In this document: positions 28,197-42,313 of the stretch, piece by piece | Layout: every line of letters begins with the position of its first letter | Position numbering within the stretch: position 1 is the first letter of the stretch | NCBI GenBank assembly: GCA_023974075.1 | Contig: JAMFTG010000183.1 | Span: 179,850 to 243,849 of the forward strand | Direction: 5' to 3' | Length of the DNA stretch: 64,000 bases | From: Chaenocephalus aceratus | Taxonomy: Eukaryota > Chordata > Actinopteri > Perciformes > Channichthyidae | Position numbers and translations under genes: made by a program | Notes under the pieces: model-generated | Databases searched by the model: none | Told to the model about the DNA's origin: nothing | Seen by the model: only the letters and a program-made list of their open reading frames with translations

Positions 28197-29275
28197 CCTG
28201 TAGGCTCGGGGGATAGTTCTAATCATCACTCAATGTTCTCATAATGTCTTGGTATATCTGTGAGTGATGAGGCCCGAGCCTAGACGCCAAACTCAAACTA
28301 TATGCTGCTTATAATAAACATATTAAGAAACACGTGAGTTGTCTGACTGAACTCAAAATGTTACTGAACTCTCGTAAATGCACTTTAGACCCCACAATAG
28401 GTTTTGAGTATAGGGTGAGGGGTATAGTGTAATATATATCTCTGAACTGAAGTCCCTCACAGAGATAAACACCATGTGTGCCATCTCTGAGGTGGTCGGG
28501 TGTCTCTTCCCCTCCCCCTCCATGTTTCCCTCTGTTTTATGTGTGTGTCCTGCCCCTCCTCTTCCATTCAATCCCCCGTTTACCATCACAATAGCTGCCT
28601 GCAGAGACCCTCTCCCATGTAAAGCCCCGACCACCGCTGGCTCCTGGCAGGAAACCATTCACTGCCACCCCAGACCATAAAGAGCCTGGCAGACCCGACC
28701 CCCCCCCCCAGTAAACGAGCGACACCCCCCTTGTTTGTGTCTACGTATCGGAGGCAGGACGCTGGATCTGTCGGGTTTTATGTACTTGGTTTTGTTCCGG
28801 CGTGCAACAGAGGAGGGGTCTGGTTTTATGTACCCGATGGGATAGACTTGCACTTTGAATGGACAGGAAAACTGTTGAGGACAATTTGTTTTAAACTTGA
28901 GAGGAAGAATAAAAGGAAACGGGAGATGACCAGATTGTTTCAAGACCAGACGTGGTAATAAGAGTCTGAGTGCTACGCATTAGCAATCGTCCAAGTCTAC
29001 TGTTGTGTATTCTTTGGTCAAAATGATAACGATAAAAGAGAAAACATGTTAGTTGTATTCATATTTCTGCCCTGACAGCTCCCCTGACTCACACTACTGG
29101 TACTCTGATTCAATATCTGTGAAGGCAGACACTAAAAAATACTTTTTTATATCACCTTGATGGCCACCGGATGTTATTCAGGACCAACACTGCTTTCATT
29201 TTTGTTGTTGTATTTCTGTTTCATTGTGTTGCAACTGTTGGTGACCTAAGATTTTCATCGACATAACTACACTGT
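28197..29275. other. No recognised gene
   Basis: CT-rich and polyC patches (about 28690-28730) and an AT-rich right part. The end (29150-29275) looks like the 3' region of a LINE whose tail resumes at about 29425. Confidence 0.35.
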
Positions 29276-29418
29276 GGGTGTTTCTCAACGAAGGACTCAG
29301 TCCTCGGTAGAATTCCAAGGAGCCTGGACATTGAAACAGTCCTTCGGCGGGATTCGATGACGTAGCATCCTTGAAATAGTGGCTCTGAAGGATCCTTCCT
29401 TGACATTGAGAAACACCC
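29276..29418. mobile_element. MITE with GGGTGTTTCTCAA termini
   Basis: Inverted ends GGGTGTTTCTCAAC and ATTGAGAAACACCC. The internal ATTCCAAGGAGCCTGGACAT and GATGACGTAGCATC match a relative at about 42930-43045, so this is a dispersed family. It sits within a LINE 3' end (GACAAATAAAAGCCTTGAAC follows). Confidence 0.65.
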
Positions 29419-29784
29419 CCCTCGCCATGTAAGTATGACAAATAAAAGCCTTGAACCTTGATGTTGCTATTAAACATTAGTGATGTTGAGCTCAATGCAT
29501 AGAAATCAGAATTCATTTGTCCCACAGCGGGGACACTTACATTGATACAGCATAGGGACATAGGGGACATTAGTAGTCTAACAATAAAATAAGAAACATA
29601 ATGTAAATAAAATAAAGATGAAATAGGTACAGATAGTGTAACTACAGTTTACATGTACACATTTGAACTGATACAGATACATGGAATGTGGTGCCATTGA
29701 TTTACATTTTAAACCCTATTATGTATTAGTTGTTTATTAAGAAAATAACAACTTCTGTGGCTTTGCTGTGATGTTTGTCCTTAA

Positions 29785-30080
29785 AGGGTCCCTAATAGCT
29801 CTTTTGGGGGTTTCCCTTTCCTGTAGTGCATGTATGTGTGCATGTAAATGGTCTGCAAAGGCTACATGCCTGTGTTTCTCTCCCACTGCTGAACATGTCT
29901 AACTATCACAACAGAGCCGGCCAGCTAACCAATCAGAGCAGACTGGGCTCTGGTTTCAGACAGAGGGTGAAAAGGCATTATGAGAACAAGAGCTTTTTGA
30001 ACATTACAGCATGGAGACATGTCACGGTTGAGGCACTAAATACTAATATGAACCTGATAATGAGCGTAATAGGGACACAG
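29785..30080. mobile_element. TTAA MITE (family M), complete 296-bp copy
   Basis: TTAA at 29781-29784 and 30081-30084; ends AGGGTCCCTAATAGC and GCGTAATAGGGACACAG. The body shares GGGCTCTGGTTTCAGACAGA and GCATGGAGACATGTC with copies 1 and 2. This uninterrupted copy sets the family length. Confidence 0.8.
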
Positions 30081-30084
30081 TTAA

Positions 30085-30351
30085 AGTTGACAGGGACATA
30101 TTTTGTCACCCATGGTAGGTTATATGAGCTAAGGCGTGCTGCACAGATTCTTGATGCGATTTCGTGCCCATGATTGCCAAATTATTATAAAAAAAGGCAG
30201 TCACAAAACGTCTCCTTGAGGAGGGCTGGAGGTCAGACGGGTTTACAGCCTCTTTAGCAAAAAACACACATGATTGGTCTCGTCTGAAGGGCTTGCGTTC
30301 TCCAAAAATCAGCAATTCAGTTGTGAGGCATTGTGTGATTGGAGGAAAAGG

Positions 30352-30386
<35 letters not shown>

Positions 30387-30727
30387 GTGTGGTGTGTGTG
30401 AGCGTGCCTCAGACCTTGGGAGGGCTGGCTGTACAAGCCCAAACTTGCCCCCGGCGATGCCACAAAGCCTGTCAGAAAAAATGAAAGACGATGGGAGGCG
30501 AGAAGCAGAAGGAGGACACTCACAACCCGTGATTCTTGTGGAGGTGCAAACACACACCTGCCACACAAAAGCTGACATGCGATCCAGCCACGCTTATACT
30601 GGAATGTGTCTGTTACTAAATCTGCGCTGCATCGAGAGAAACATGAGAAAACAAAAGGCACTTATCTCGAGGAAGAGTGGCATCCAACCGCTATTGACGC
30701 GGGTGATGCGAGATAAAACAGTACAGG

Positions 30728-30778
<51 letters not shown>

Positions 30779-33050
30779 CACTGTACCTCACACAGGCAGA
30801 ACTCCTATAAGGAAACATGATTACACAACAAACCAAAGGAGAGTTTACAGATGTCGCCTGATAAGCAATGAGAGGAAAGAGTACGGCTGTTGATTTAACC
30901 CTAGTCCCTGTAAACGTATTGACAGAAGCTGTTGCCGACGTGGAGATCTGTTGGAGGTGAGGGATCGCTTGTGGAATTTTCCACTGCTTTCACGCAGTAA
31001 ATACAACGTTTCCTCGTACTTCCTCTCGAGTTACAGACTTTAGATTGATTCTCGCCTTATCAGAAGATGATTAGACGATTCAAGTTCAAGGAGAAATGTC
31101 TTAAAAGAGGAGACCAATCGAGACTGAGGCCCATCAACATCAGCATATTGTAATAAATCTCACAAAACGGAAAGTCGGGGAGACAGAAATTGCGCTTTAT
31201 ATGGGTTTTGAAGATTATAGGTTGATGACAGTGTTTAAAATGGGCTCATCTTATGGAGCACACTGCCAAAAATATTCATGAGACGTTGATTTGGTCGACA
31301 GATTGTGTTTTGGACAGCTGATTTGTTGCCATGTAGGAATAATGAGGGGAAAAGAGATCATAGGGAACTGAAAGTGAGCTTGATTTGCATTGTGTGCTGC
31401 ACGGACATGCAAAGTGAATGCTCTCTATTTGCATAAATGTGTTAAATATTAATAGAACCAACATAAAGAATCAGAATCGTCTCGTTGAGAAACAGGCTGA
31501 TGATTGACCAGCAGAAATGTCCCATGCTCGGGGAAGTGGAACGCCGCGTCCTGCTGAGAGACGTGAAGCTCTGATGAGCCGCGAGTTAATATATTTCAGT
31601 ATAGGGAGTGAGGGTTTGTGTGCGTCTGCGTTATAATTGTTAATATGTGCAAGATTGCAAGGTATATTATGTTGGGTATTATGACTTCAAAATCAAACAC
31701 GCCACGTCGTGCAGCAACAGGCCGGGTTTGTGTATCTCCAGTTCTGACAATAGATCACAGGTTGTTTTTCAGGAAACAGTGTTTTTAGATGATCAAAGTG
31801 CTAGTTAAGCTAGTTAAGTGGTGTATTATCATTAATTGATACAGTTTGCAGCGAAATAATCTTATGGGAAGGCAAATTACATTTCGGGTGCCATTTCCCG
31901 CCCTGTTCTGGCTCCCAACTCATCACAGTCTAACAGTGGACGTTATAAACATGTGGTTAATAGTTGGAATCAAAAGGACTTGGTTACAGTATGTTACGGA
32001 TTGCCAAATAAAAACGTGTACCGTTGCTGTGTGAAAAAAGTTAGCTATTTAATTAATAAAGGACATTAACTGTGATCCCTGTACGAACGTCTTCCCCAAT
32101 TCCTCCATACGCCGACACTTAATACTCTTGATCTGCAAAGTAATTAGCATCGAGTATACGTGCACAGTATAAAGTAATACATTGGAAAAAGTCAGTAAAA
32201 CACGAGTACCTGAAAATATTATTCAAATAATGTCCTTGAGTTACTTTAATAAACCATATGGCACTCACATCTTGGGCAGATTGAACCAAAAAGTAAATAA
32301 AATACAGAAGCAAAGTTAAATGCTCAATTCTGATTTGAGATACCAGCAACTGCACTGCGAGCTTTTTGTGGTTTCACCTTCGCTGTGTCCTCCACCTGTG
32401 CTGAGTCATCATGGCCCCGCACACCCTCTCACCTGGAGACAGCCGGCAGCCGCTCCTCCGTTCGGGCAGGCCCAGACTCGCCTCTCCAATCATTATCCTG
32501 ATAGTCTTACACCGGACACAAAGCTCCCTGCTCACGGCCTCACAGCACCGCTGACCCATCGCTAACCAACTGAGAAAAGAACAAAACGAAGAAGGGGAAC
32601 CGGACCGTTTAATTGAGAACAAAAAGTGTTCAACGTGGGAGAGCCACATTCCTCTGATTACTGTGAGGACTGGGTGCAACACTGGTACAATCACTTTTCC
32701 CTCTTTTAAGTGGGATCCTCTTATGTTGAGATTATTAAAGAAAGCTATCAATGCAAAATGATGCGTCTTTTAAGTCATTTTGAATCTTCAACTACAAAAA
32801 GCATTTACAAATAATGTACATGAAATTCAATGAAAGGACGTTATTTAGAAATGCAACTCGCCTACACACCGGAAAGACTCTCATACACAACAATGAAACC
32901 CAACACGCTCAAACACATAATATAACGTAATATGTGAAATAGTCTCAGAAAAAGATGGGAAACGCACTCATATGCACACGTGAAATAGACATAGATGTCA
33001 AACACACACACCAAACCAAACCCTTTCATGTGCATGTGTGAAATATTCCC
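30085..33050. other. No recognised gene; (GT)n at about 30355-30402 and 30729-30777
   Basis: Two GT arrays in the left part. Then AT-rich unique-looking sequence without exon frames to 33050. Confidence 0.35.
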
Positions 33051-33053
33051 ATC

Positions 33054-33571
<518 letters not shown>

Positions 33572-33952
33572 GGGAAATGTTGGCGGATAAACATGTGCAT
33601 GGCTCTCATATAATTCACCTGACATTTGAAAGGGAACACAACAGGTGGTGAAACTCACATGTTCTATCATCTCATCTTCTACCTTAATTTTGGTCATTTA
33701 CTTTTGACATTCTCTTCTCTTTCCCCAAAGTGTGCCGTGCGAATATCAGATAACAATTCAAAGAACACGAATCCAGTGAGACGTAACCCACACAGAGGGG
33801 AAGAGGGGGGGGGGGAGGTCGTGTGCGTGGAGTGAGAGAGAGAAAGGGAGAGAGAATTACCAACCATCAGAGAGAGAGATCCTGAGAGGGCATTCAGGGA
33901 AGGAGCATTGTTAGAGTGAGCACTAATGAGGTGTGTGCGCGTGTACAGTAGG

Positions 33953-33957
<5 letters not shown>

Positions 33958-34023
<66 letters not shown>

Positions 34024-34129
34024 TTAGTGACTGGGAGCCAATGAGTGGAGGATAAGAGCGGGCCTTCAAGACGGCTGGAGGACACATGGCAAGGAAGAGA
34101 AGGATTGTCCTCTGGAGATGACAGGGAAA

Positions 34130-34160
<31 letters not shown>

Positions 34161-34168
34161 GTGTGTGT
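33958..34168. repeat. (GT)n arrays
   Basis: Arrays at about 33958-34022 and 34131-34168 with unique sequence between. Confidence 0.95.
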
Positions 34169-34169
34169 A

Positions 34170-34680
34170 GGCAGGGGGGGGGGCACTCAGGAAGTAAGTT
34201 AAAGTACGAAATCTCCCCTGGCTTTATCCTCCTTGTTGATGCAAATCTCCAAAGAGTTGAGTGCAACCTGATGTCGGCGTTGCTTATGACAAACTTTATG
34301 TCAACGAAAGCTCACACACTCAGTTAAAAGGTTTCTCGAGATTACAACCTTGTTTCCTTTGCCTACGGATGAAGTCAAACACGGAATAACTACAAATGAA
34401 ATCTACGTTTTAAAAATCTAAATTGTTTCCGTGTAAAGTGAGGGGATCAAAAAGTAAAAGGATAGACTGTTAAAGCAACACCTTTAAAGTTGGACATTTT
34501 CCTGATAACCACCCACCATAATCTGCAGTTCAAAGAGAGTCATTCAAGTTATTTATCTGTAATGCCTTGACGTGGGCTTTATTTATTAACAAGTTGATGT
34601 TTGCAGTTTCATTTCAGCTTCAGGGTATTTGTTGGTACCTGTAGGTAGATTTAGTTTGAAGGTTTCCATTGTGACACATG
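34170..34680. other. No recognised gene
   Basis: AT-rich non-coding sequence. Confidence 0.35.
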
Positions 34681-34682
34681 AC

Positions 34683-35217
34683 ACGCTCCCTTCACTGGCT
34701 TCCAGTAACTGCTAGAATCCACTTCAAGACACTGGTGCTAGCGTACCATGCTGCGAATGGATCTGGCCCTTCCTACATCCAGGACATGGTTAAACTGTAC
34801 ACCCCAGCACGTGCACTCCGCTCTGCATCAGCCAAACGGCTCGCTGCACCCTCGCTGCGAGGGGGACCCAAGTTCCCATCAGCAAAAACACGTGGGTTTG
34901 CTATCCTGGCTCCAAGATGGTGGAATGAGCTCCCCATTGACATCAGGACAGCAGAAAGCTCACACACCTTCCGGCGCAGACTGAAAACTCATCTCTTTCG
35001 ACTCCACTTCGAGCGATAGAATTACTAACAAAGCACTTATATACTAATAAAGGACTGGCTTATCTGAAGCCAGTTGAGTAGCACTTGAAAATACTTGGCT
35101 CTATGAAACCTGATGTACTTTATGATTCTGTTTTCTTCACGGTTGTGTCTTCCTGGTCAAATGCACTTATTGTAAGTCGCTTTGGATAAAAGCGTCAGCT
35201 AAATGCAATGTAATGAA
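34683..35217 (+). mobile_element. 5'-truncated L2/CR1-clade LINE 3' end
   Basis: The plus frame to 35019 encodes S-L-H-W-L-P-V, W-W-N-E-L-P and the final L-F-R-L-H-F-E-R, closely matching the copies at 25928 and 47753. The tail is TTGTAAGTCGCTTTGGATAA and GTCAGCTAAATGCAATGTAA. Confidence 0.92.
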
Positions 35218-35439
35218 AACAACAGAGACAACAGGCGAATTTCCAAAAAGTACTCATTACTTTTTAAAACCACTTGAACGAATATGAACGATTAACCTCC
35301 TAAACCTTCAAATCTTGAATGACAATTGAATACAACAATAAATGAATAGCAGTTGCTTCGACAGCATCTGGGTAATTTGTTAGAAAGATTGATGGAAAAA
35401 CTACAGACTGTATTTTCATATAACTTAACATGGGTTATT

Positions 35440-35636
35440 ATTACATTACACATCACATGTTAGACACTTTTATCCAAAGCGACTTACATACTCAATACTG
35501 TGGGCAATACCCACAGGAGCAATTTGGGGTGACGTGTCTCGCCCAGGGACACAACGACATGCCGACTGCAGTGGGACTGAAACTTGCTATCCTCTGATTC
35601 GAAGGTCAGCGCACTAACCCACTGCGCCACACGCCT
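35440..35636 (-). mobile_element. tRNA-derived SINE (family S2) with L2-LINE tail
   Basis: The minus-strand head GTGTGGCGCAGTGGGTTAGT is an A-box-like tRNA start. The 3' end AAGTCGCTTTGGATAAAAG is the same as the LINE tail at 35175, so this SINE probably uses that LINE's machinery. Confidence 0.8.
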
Positions 35637-35653
35637 ATTAGAAGCCACTATAT

Positions 35654-36202
35654 CAGGGGTGTCAAACTCAAGGCCCGGGGGCCACATTCGGCCCGCGACT
35701 TCATTTTATGTGGCCCCACAAGAGCTTGCAAAGAATATAATATGATTATTATACGGTTACATGCTACAGAAGCACGTTGCCCATAAACTACATGTCCCAC
35801 AATGCATCTCAAATATGACTTTTTTCTCAGAATTTGCCTTTTTTTCTTCAAAATATGCATTTTTTCATAGAATTCCTTTTTCTCAGAATTAGATTTTTAT
35901 TTCAAATGTCACTTCTATTTATTTTTTCTCCAGAATTTGGCTTTTCTTTTTAAATCATTTTGGGACATACGCACTGAAGAGACTTGCCCTAGACTTCTGC
36001 TTTCAGACGTATTTAATTATGAAGTTATTACCCTATCCGATGATAATCCAATGCAGAGGCAATGATGTAATATAATACATTATTTTATATATATGATATA
36101 TTTATATATGTATTTTTATATAGTCTTAAAGTTACAACCGGCCCTTTGAGTGCAACCATAATGCTGATGTGGCCCGCGATGAAATTGAGTTTGACACCCC
36201 AG
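35654..36202. mobile_element. hAT element (TIR CAGGGGTGTCAAACTC)
   Basis: Perfect 8-bp target duplication CACTATAT at 35646-35653 and 36203-36210; inverted ends CAGGGGTGTCAAACTCA and TGAGTTTGACACCCCAG. At 549 bp it is non-autonomous. A truncated relative is at 56219. Confidence 0.92.
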
Positions 36203-36210
36203 CACTATAT

Positions 36211-36997
36211 TGAGTAGCATACATGAATTGTTCGATGAATACCGACATTATTCTTCACTTGTGTGATTGGTCTTGGCGGCGGAGTTCTGCGCTCTCCATG
36301 TGTCCTTCTTGTTAAGATGTTTTCAAACTGTATTTTTCTCTTTTACAAAAAGAAAATGCTTCAAGGACGAAGACTGACTGTTTCGTTTGGATAAAGCTTC
36401 CCTGGTGGACTTCCTCACCTCTGATAAGGTGCAGCACAGCAGCTTTTATATTTGAACGATTCAGAGTTGTGGAGAGTATGAAGAAAGTGAGCACCTCTTT
36501 TCACCCTCTGTCTGAAACCAGAGCCCAGTGTGCTCTGATTGGTTAGCTAAGCCGGCTCTGTTGTGATTGGTCAACCGCTTAGAGATGTCCCTCCCCTTAG
36601 TTTATCATGTAAAATGTGTTGGAGTGCTAGTACATAGAGCTTACATACATTTGTGAGGTAAAAAGAAAATACTGTATAATGTACATTAGGTGTGTGCCTA
36701 AATATGATGATTAAAATAGCCAATCTATGTCTAAATAACTTTTGTTTTTCCAGCATTTAAAGTCACTTCCACCCTGCTTGTTGCATGTGGTTTATTTATT
36801 TATTTGATGGTATTTTCATTGGTGATCCACATCATGTTACTATGTTTTTGGAGTCTAAAAAAATCTGAATCTGAAATAAGGATCTGCAAAATATGAACAA
36901 TAACTATATACGATAATGTGGAGAATGAAGGGTTAACTTTTGTAATGGCTGAATTTAAAAAGGATTATGTCATTTGACTTAAACACTTCAATGGAAC
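36211..36997. other. Fragment of TTAA MITE family M, otherwise no recognised gene
   Basis: The 36490-36640 stretch (CACCTCTTTTCACCCTCTGT to ATGTGTTGGAGTGCTAG) is a partial copy in the orientation of copy 2. The rest is AT-rich. Confidence 0.6.
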
Positions 36998-37014
36998 ACA
37001 CACACACACACACA

Positions 37015-37094
<80 letters not shown>

Positions 37095-37099
37095 CACAC
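36998..37099. repeat. (CGCA)n array of about 20 units, flanked by CA
   Basis: About 80 bp of alternating purine-pyrimidine CGCA at about 37014-37094, bounded by CA repeats. It has high Z-DNA potential. Confidence 0.97.
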
Positions 37100-37218
37100 G
37101 GTAGGCTAGTCAGTCCAGGTGGTGTATGGGACCATGTGGGTCTATAACATTACTCTCCATCAGCTCTGGAGGTGGATCAGACAGGTGCTTGCTAGGCCTG
37201 CCTCCCCCCTCCCTCCCT

Positions 37219-37220
<2 letters not shown>

Positions 37221-37294
<74 letters not shown>
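37221..37294. repeat. (CA)n array
   Basis: About 74 bp of pure CA. The HTHT frames are artefacts. Confidence 0.97.
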
Positions 37295-37296
<2 letters not shown>

Positions 37297-37984
37297 CCCC
37301 CCTTTGGTCCTTCACCTGATGTCCTGGGTGCTGAGTCTGAGGAGTGTGTGTGTGTGTGTTAGTCTTACAGGCACAATGAAGAGAGAGGGTCTGTCAGTGG
37401 CCACCTGTTGTCCAGCTGTCAGGGTCCCGTTTCAGGGTCGCCTTTCCATGCAGAGACGACAGCAGCTACATCCAGCCACCTATCTATCCATCTATCTATC
37501 TATCTTATTAAAATACAGGATATTTGTTGCTGATTTTTCGCATTCAAATCCCCACAAACGCCAAAATGAAACAAATAGTTGTGGTCATGCCTTCGATCAA
37601 AACATTTTCATTTACACTGTCTCGCAATTATGGATTTGTTGTTGTTTTAAATTAATTGTTATGCACCACAATCAAGGCTTGACCCCCACTTAAAAAAACT
37701 CTACCAACCTGCAGCGTAACAACACATACACATACATTTATAGGATATAATTAACAGACAGGAGTATACATTTTTACAAGTTTATTAATTGTCAGATTTA
37801 AAGGAAAGGTCATTGCCCTTTCGGACACATATGATTTATTATTATTATTAATATGAAGACATGTTTTTTTGTTGAATATACAAATTATTACCATGAATGT
37901 GGATAAATACTGTATTATAACAATACGGTATTCTGTTTTTCACATTTGTTATTTTTTAATCTGTTCAAAATAAAGACTGAAATA

Positions 37985-38015
<31 letters not shown>

Positions 38016-41000
38016 GAAAGGTCATTAATCATGTTTTTTGTTCTAAATCCCAACATGTGTTCCAATCTATTGTCAAAGATATGAACTTGATTTTTTTTAA
38101 TAATTCTTATTAGTCTTATTTAAACTCTGACCTATCCTGTTTTTCACTCTTACTGCTCTGACACCTGAGTTTCACGATGTGGATTAATAAAAGTGTATCT
38201 TATCTTTTACTATAATAAACAAATTGAACTCTAAATGAGAAGCGGGCTATCCCAAATATTCCCAAATCAAAACAGCTAGAGATTTTTTTTAAAAGGCTGC
38301 AAAGAAATATTTAAGTTTTGAATACGGTGTTGTTAGCGGGCTCATAGAGAAACACGGGTATGCATTTTGAAATTGACATGCCATTTATTTGCACTTATTA
38401 TTCCCGTTATATCTATACAGTAGGCCTATACACATCTTAAGTATATGCCCTCCCTCCTTCAACCTGTGAAACCTGAGTTAATTTCCTTCGAAAAACATGC
38501 ATCTATTAAAAGACGTGATGATGAGGAGAAAGTGTGTGTGTGTGTGGGGGTTCTGTTGGGTATCTAAGTGTGTCTCTTTTGATGCTTATCAATAGCTCGT
38601 AGATACCATCCTCTTCATGTCACATTACCATCTCTATAGGAGCCGTGATGAAGAGTCGGGGGGTGGTGGAGAGTTGTTGGAAAATCCAAATGATGAATGA
38701 GTGATGGAAATTGGGAGGCATGACATGGACAGGAGGAGGAGAACGTGACAGGATGGACTTAGATTGGAGAAGAGACAAGTGTGTGTGGGGGGAGGATAGG
38801 TGGAAGGTGGGAGGAGAGATAATTTCCTTTGAGAAGTCTGCAGGGGGTGGGGGAGGCACTGAGTTGGGGGAAGGGTCTCTAATGGCTTTGGGTGCTGCTT
38901 CTTTTTACGACCAAGCACCCACGAGATGACAGAATAAGAAGTGGCGAAATGATTTGTCACAATCTGCATGTTGGCGGGGTCATTAATTTGTCACTATTAG
39001 CTGCTCCACCAGGTTTTATTGTGACAAAAAGAGGAGGGGGACCGAGGGTATTAGATCACAGAGTGGTATGTGTGATTCATGACATATACAGTCGATTTTG
39101 GTTAAAACTACCATATTCAATATTTCTATTATAACAATATATTCTCTCCAAACCACTTGCTTACATGCACGTTTTTTGCACAATACAAAAGGAGCAGAAA
39201 CAGCAACATTGAAATAGATCTTGCAAAAACATTTTTACCCTCGTCTCAGGTTAAAAACTTGAGGTATTGATTAAGCTAAATGAAAGAAAGTGTGATGGAA
39301 ACAGATTTACCAAATAAATGTCACTGTGTCAATCTGTTTAATGCATAATGTTTCGTGCACACTTTAAATAGATGGGGAAAGCTGGGCTGTACCATAGACT
39401 GTACGCTAAATATTAAGCTACATCCAGTAGGCTAGCTAACCTGTTAACCTAGCTTATACAAATAGCCAGCGTTGTCCAATATTTACAAAATTGACCCAAC
39501 TTCTTACATCTATAAACAAACTTAGTAACATGTTAAGCATGTTTATTTAATTTGAACATAAGCAGAAACGTAAAACATAAAGTCTTTGTTGCCAACTCTA
39601 CACTAAATACAGCCAGGCTAGCATGTTAGCCTAGTTAGATTAGAATAAGAGGAAACAGTTGGCTTTGTTCACTTTACAAAATCATCCCACTTTCTCACAT
39701 CTATAAACTAACCTATTAACATGTTTTGTCATGTGTGTTTAATTTGTACATACGCAGAAATGTAAAAAAAAGTATTTGTTCTAAGCTTAGCTAATGTCTG
39801 CTAGTGCTAGCTAAAATCATACACTACAGACAAAAGAGCTGCACTAATCCTCTCATTGAACTCTCACAAAGAAAGTGTTTTTCACAAAATGTCAAACTAC
39901 CTCTTGTAAAAGGCCACTTGTTTCTCTTTTTGATTTGTAAAATGTCAACAATATGCAGTCTTTAGGACACACCCGAATGATAAGGCTTCATAAAAAAGGT
40001 CATCACAAAAGTTGAACAGAAATCCCCTCTGCCCTCAAATAACCAGATGACCAAAATGTCAAATGGTTTGACAATCAATAACTCAGGCTAGCCATTGCAA
40101 AGGTCTCTATCACCCTCTGTCTATCTGTATGTGTGTGTGGAGAAAGGAAAGTAAACACTGCAGCCTTGTAAAAACGTTTTATTTCCTGACTGTATTTATA
40201 TTTAAACATTTCCAGAGTGTGACCTCAAGTATGGCCTTTTTATTACGTTTTAAATGAATTATATTACGTGCAAATACTGTTGTGTTTTGTATGCAGATCA
40301 GTGCCGTCTGTGTTTGTGGTCTCAGAGCTCCTCTCCAACATGAGTACACACTTATTTAGACCCAATTACAGACAAGCCTTAATGAATGCTAGAGACAGAG
40401 AAATACGGGGAGAACGAGCAGGTCGCACAGGGAGCACCAACAACAGTCCTGCACGATAATAAAGTTACTGCTTGAATTAATGACATCCAAATCCCAAAGA
40501 ACAACAAAGCAATTTATGATTAGTACCCTTAGCAGAATCATGATGAACCCTGATATCAGGTTCAATCTGTGAGTGATTGGTGATGGGCTGCCATCTAGTG
40601 GCCAAACGCTAAACACTGAGATTACAACAATCTCAGTAAACATTTCACCAAAATCCAATGAAAGAAAACAATGCCTCAGCTGTAAGTCCTTTTCACAGCA
40701 GCTGTTTTTAAATTGCATATTAAACAAAGGTGTTGATAAATAGATAAAATAAATGGAACAGGGCCTAACTAATGTTATAAATTACAGCTGTATTTACCCT
40801 ACAATGTCTTATCAAAATAGCTGCTGTAGAAAATGTCCAATTATCATCACTAACAACCTAATGAATAAAACCACACCAATGTACCAAACAGTGTGTGGAT
40901 AAGGCCATTTTCAGCAAGAAGGGTTAAGAATTGTTTCAGAGTAATATTATGGCAGTGTTTAGAGAAAACATGGCTATAGTTTGAAGGTAGTGAGCACCAA

Positions 41001-41044
41001 AAGTATGCCAGAAAAAGTGTTAGTATGTTCAAAATGCATTGTAT
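37295..41044. other. Long stretch without a recognised gene
   Basis: AT-rich sequence with a (GAAA)n run at about 37985-38020, a LINE-like tail at about 38140-38215 (GTGGATTAATAAAAGTGTAT) and GCTAGCTAACCTG-type words at 39400-39830. No exon recognised. Confidence 0.4.
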
Positions 41045-41300
41045 ATCAATCAATCAATGTTTATTTATATAGCCCAATATCACAAATGTTACATTTGTCT
41101 CAGTGGTCTTCACAGTGTGTACAGAACATCAGTATGACAATACGACACCCTCTGTCCTTAGACCCTCACATCGTACAAGGAAAAACTTCCGAAGAAAACC
41201 CACAGTTTAAAGGGCAAAATGGGAGAAACCTCAGGGAGAGCAACAGAGGAGGGATCCCTCTCCCAGGACGGACAGACGTGCAATAGATGCCGTGTGTAAA
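41045..41300. mobile_element. Interspersed fish repeat (TCAATCAATGTTTATTTATA)
   Basis: Begins with AATCAATCAATGTTTATTTA and AGCCCAATATCACAAATG, a widespread fish repeat that ends like a LINE 3' end. The frames here reflect this repeat, not a host gene. Confidence 0.6.
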
Positions 41301-41639
41301 TTGAAAAGATAATACATTTGCAACATAGGTAGTCCAAATGTTTGGAAATGCATGTGTGTATAATAGGAAGATGAATCCACGAGGTTATCCATCCAGGACT
41401 TATGATCCAGGACCACAGCCACGACTCAAGATCCAGGACACAGGACCGCAGCGACAGGATCATCCATGACCCCGGATCCCGGCGTATAGACACCAAAAAG
41501 AAAGAAATGTGGGGAAGCTGGGTTAATCGGAACATGAGAGTACACAGGTATAGACAGAGAGAAGGAAGAAGTAAGATGTCCCCTGACAAACTAAGCCTAT
41601 ATCAGCAATATCAAAACAGAATGACAACAATACCAGCTT

Positions 41640-42310
41640 GCAGGGGCGTTTCCTGGACCTGATAACATTAGGGGCTTAGTCCACAGTGGCGGCACCAGAG
41701 ATTTTATTTTGGGGGTGCTGTGGGGTAGCTTGACGTTTCATAGAGGGTGCTCAAACATGTAGGGTTTCCCATTAATGTACCGGTCGCTACAGTGGAATTT
41801 TCTACTGCAACATTCCCCACACGCACATACACAGTACACTCACGACTGCTACAATGAAGGCTCGATAATCAGCTCACAGCATATAGGTATAAGCAGGGGT
41901 AAAGTGCTATGTTTTACAAGTGGGGGGTGGACCTAACATCCTCTTGTGGGTCCGGGGACATGCTCCCCGGGAACATTATTTTAAAAATATTGAAGTTAAA
42001 AGAGTCAATCTGGTGCACTTTGAGAGCAAAATTAAGAGATCTATGGATACCTCTCTCAACACCCATTTGAAACAGAACTGTACACAAATGTTCTTTTTCT
42101 GTATGGATATTTTACAAATCACTCCCCTTTTAAACTGTATTCTTGTTTTACTGTCATATAGTATTTCATAACTGTTTTTCATTTATTCTCTTTTTTGAAC
42201 TATAATGATCATATGAAGGTTTGCCTCGGAAATAATCTTTTTAATAATTCGTGACCAAACCGTTTGAGACCCACTGAGATAACTTAGACTAAAGTTAACT
42301 ATCTAAACAC
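41640..42310. mobile_element. Mosaic of hAT-like fragments
   Basis: CAGGGGCGTTTCC (41642) and CAGTGGCGGCACC (about 41682) are hAT-style starts. From about 41896 to 42310 the sequence is the inverse of parts of the hAT element at 2970-4173, sharing TGACCAAACCGTTTGAGAC. Confidence 0.5.
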
Positions 42311-42313
42311 TCA

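Noticed and set aside
27719..28244. Proline-rich PQLP repeat protein with a hydrophobic N-terminus
   Set aside because: The 12-bp minisatellite is open in several frames, and the hydrophobic start is an unsupported CTG/GCT-rich stretch.
41158..41662. Frames of 86-143 codons on both strands as genes
   Set aside because: They overlap a widespread interspersed repeat and show no domain or splice context.
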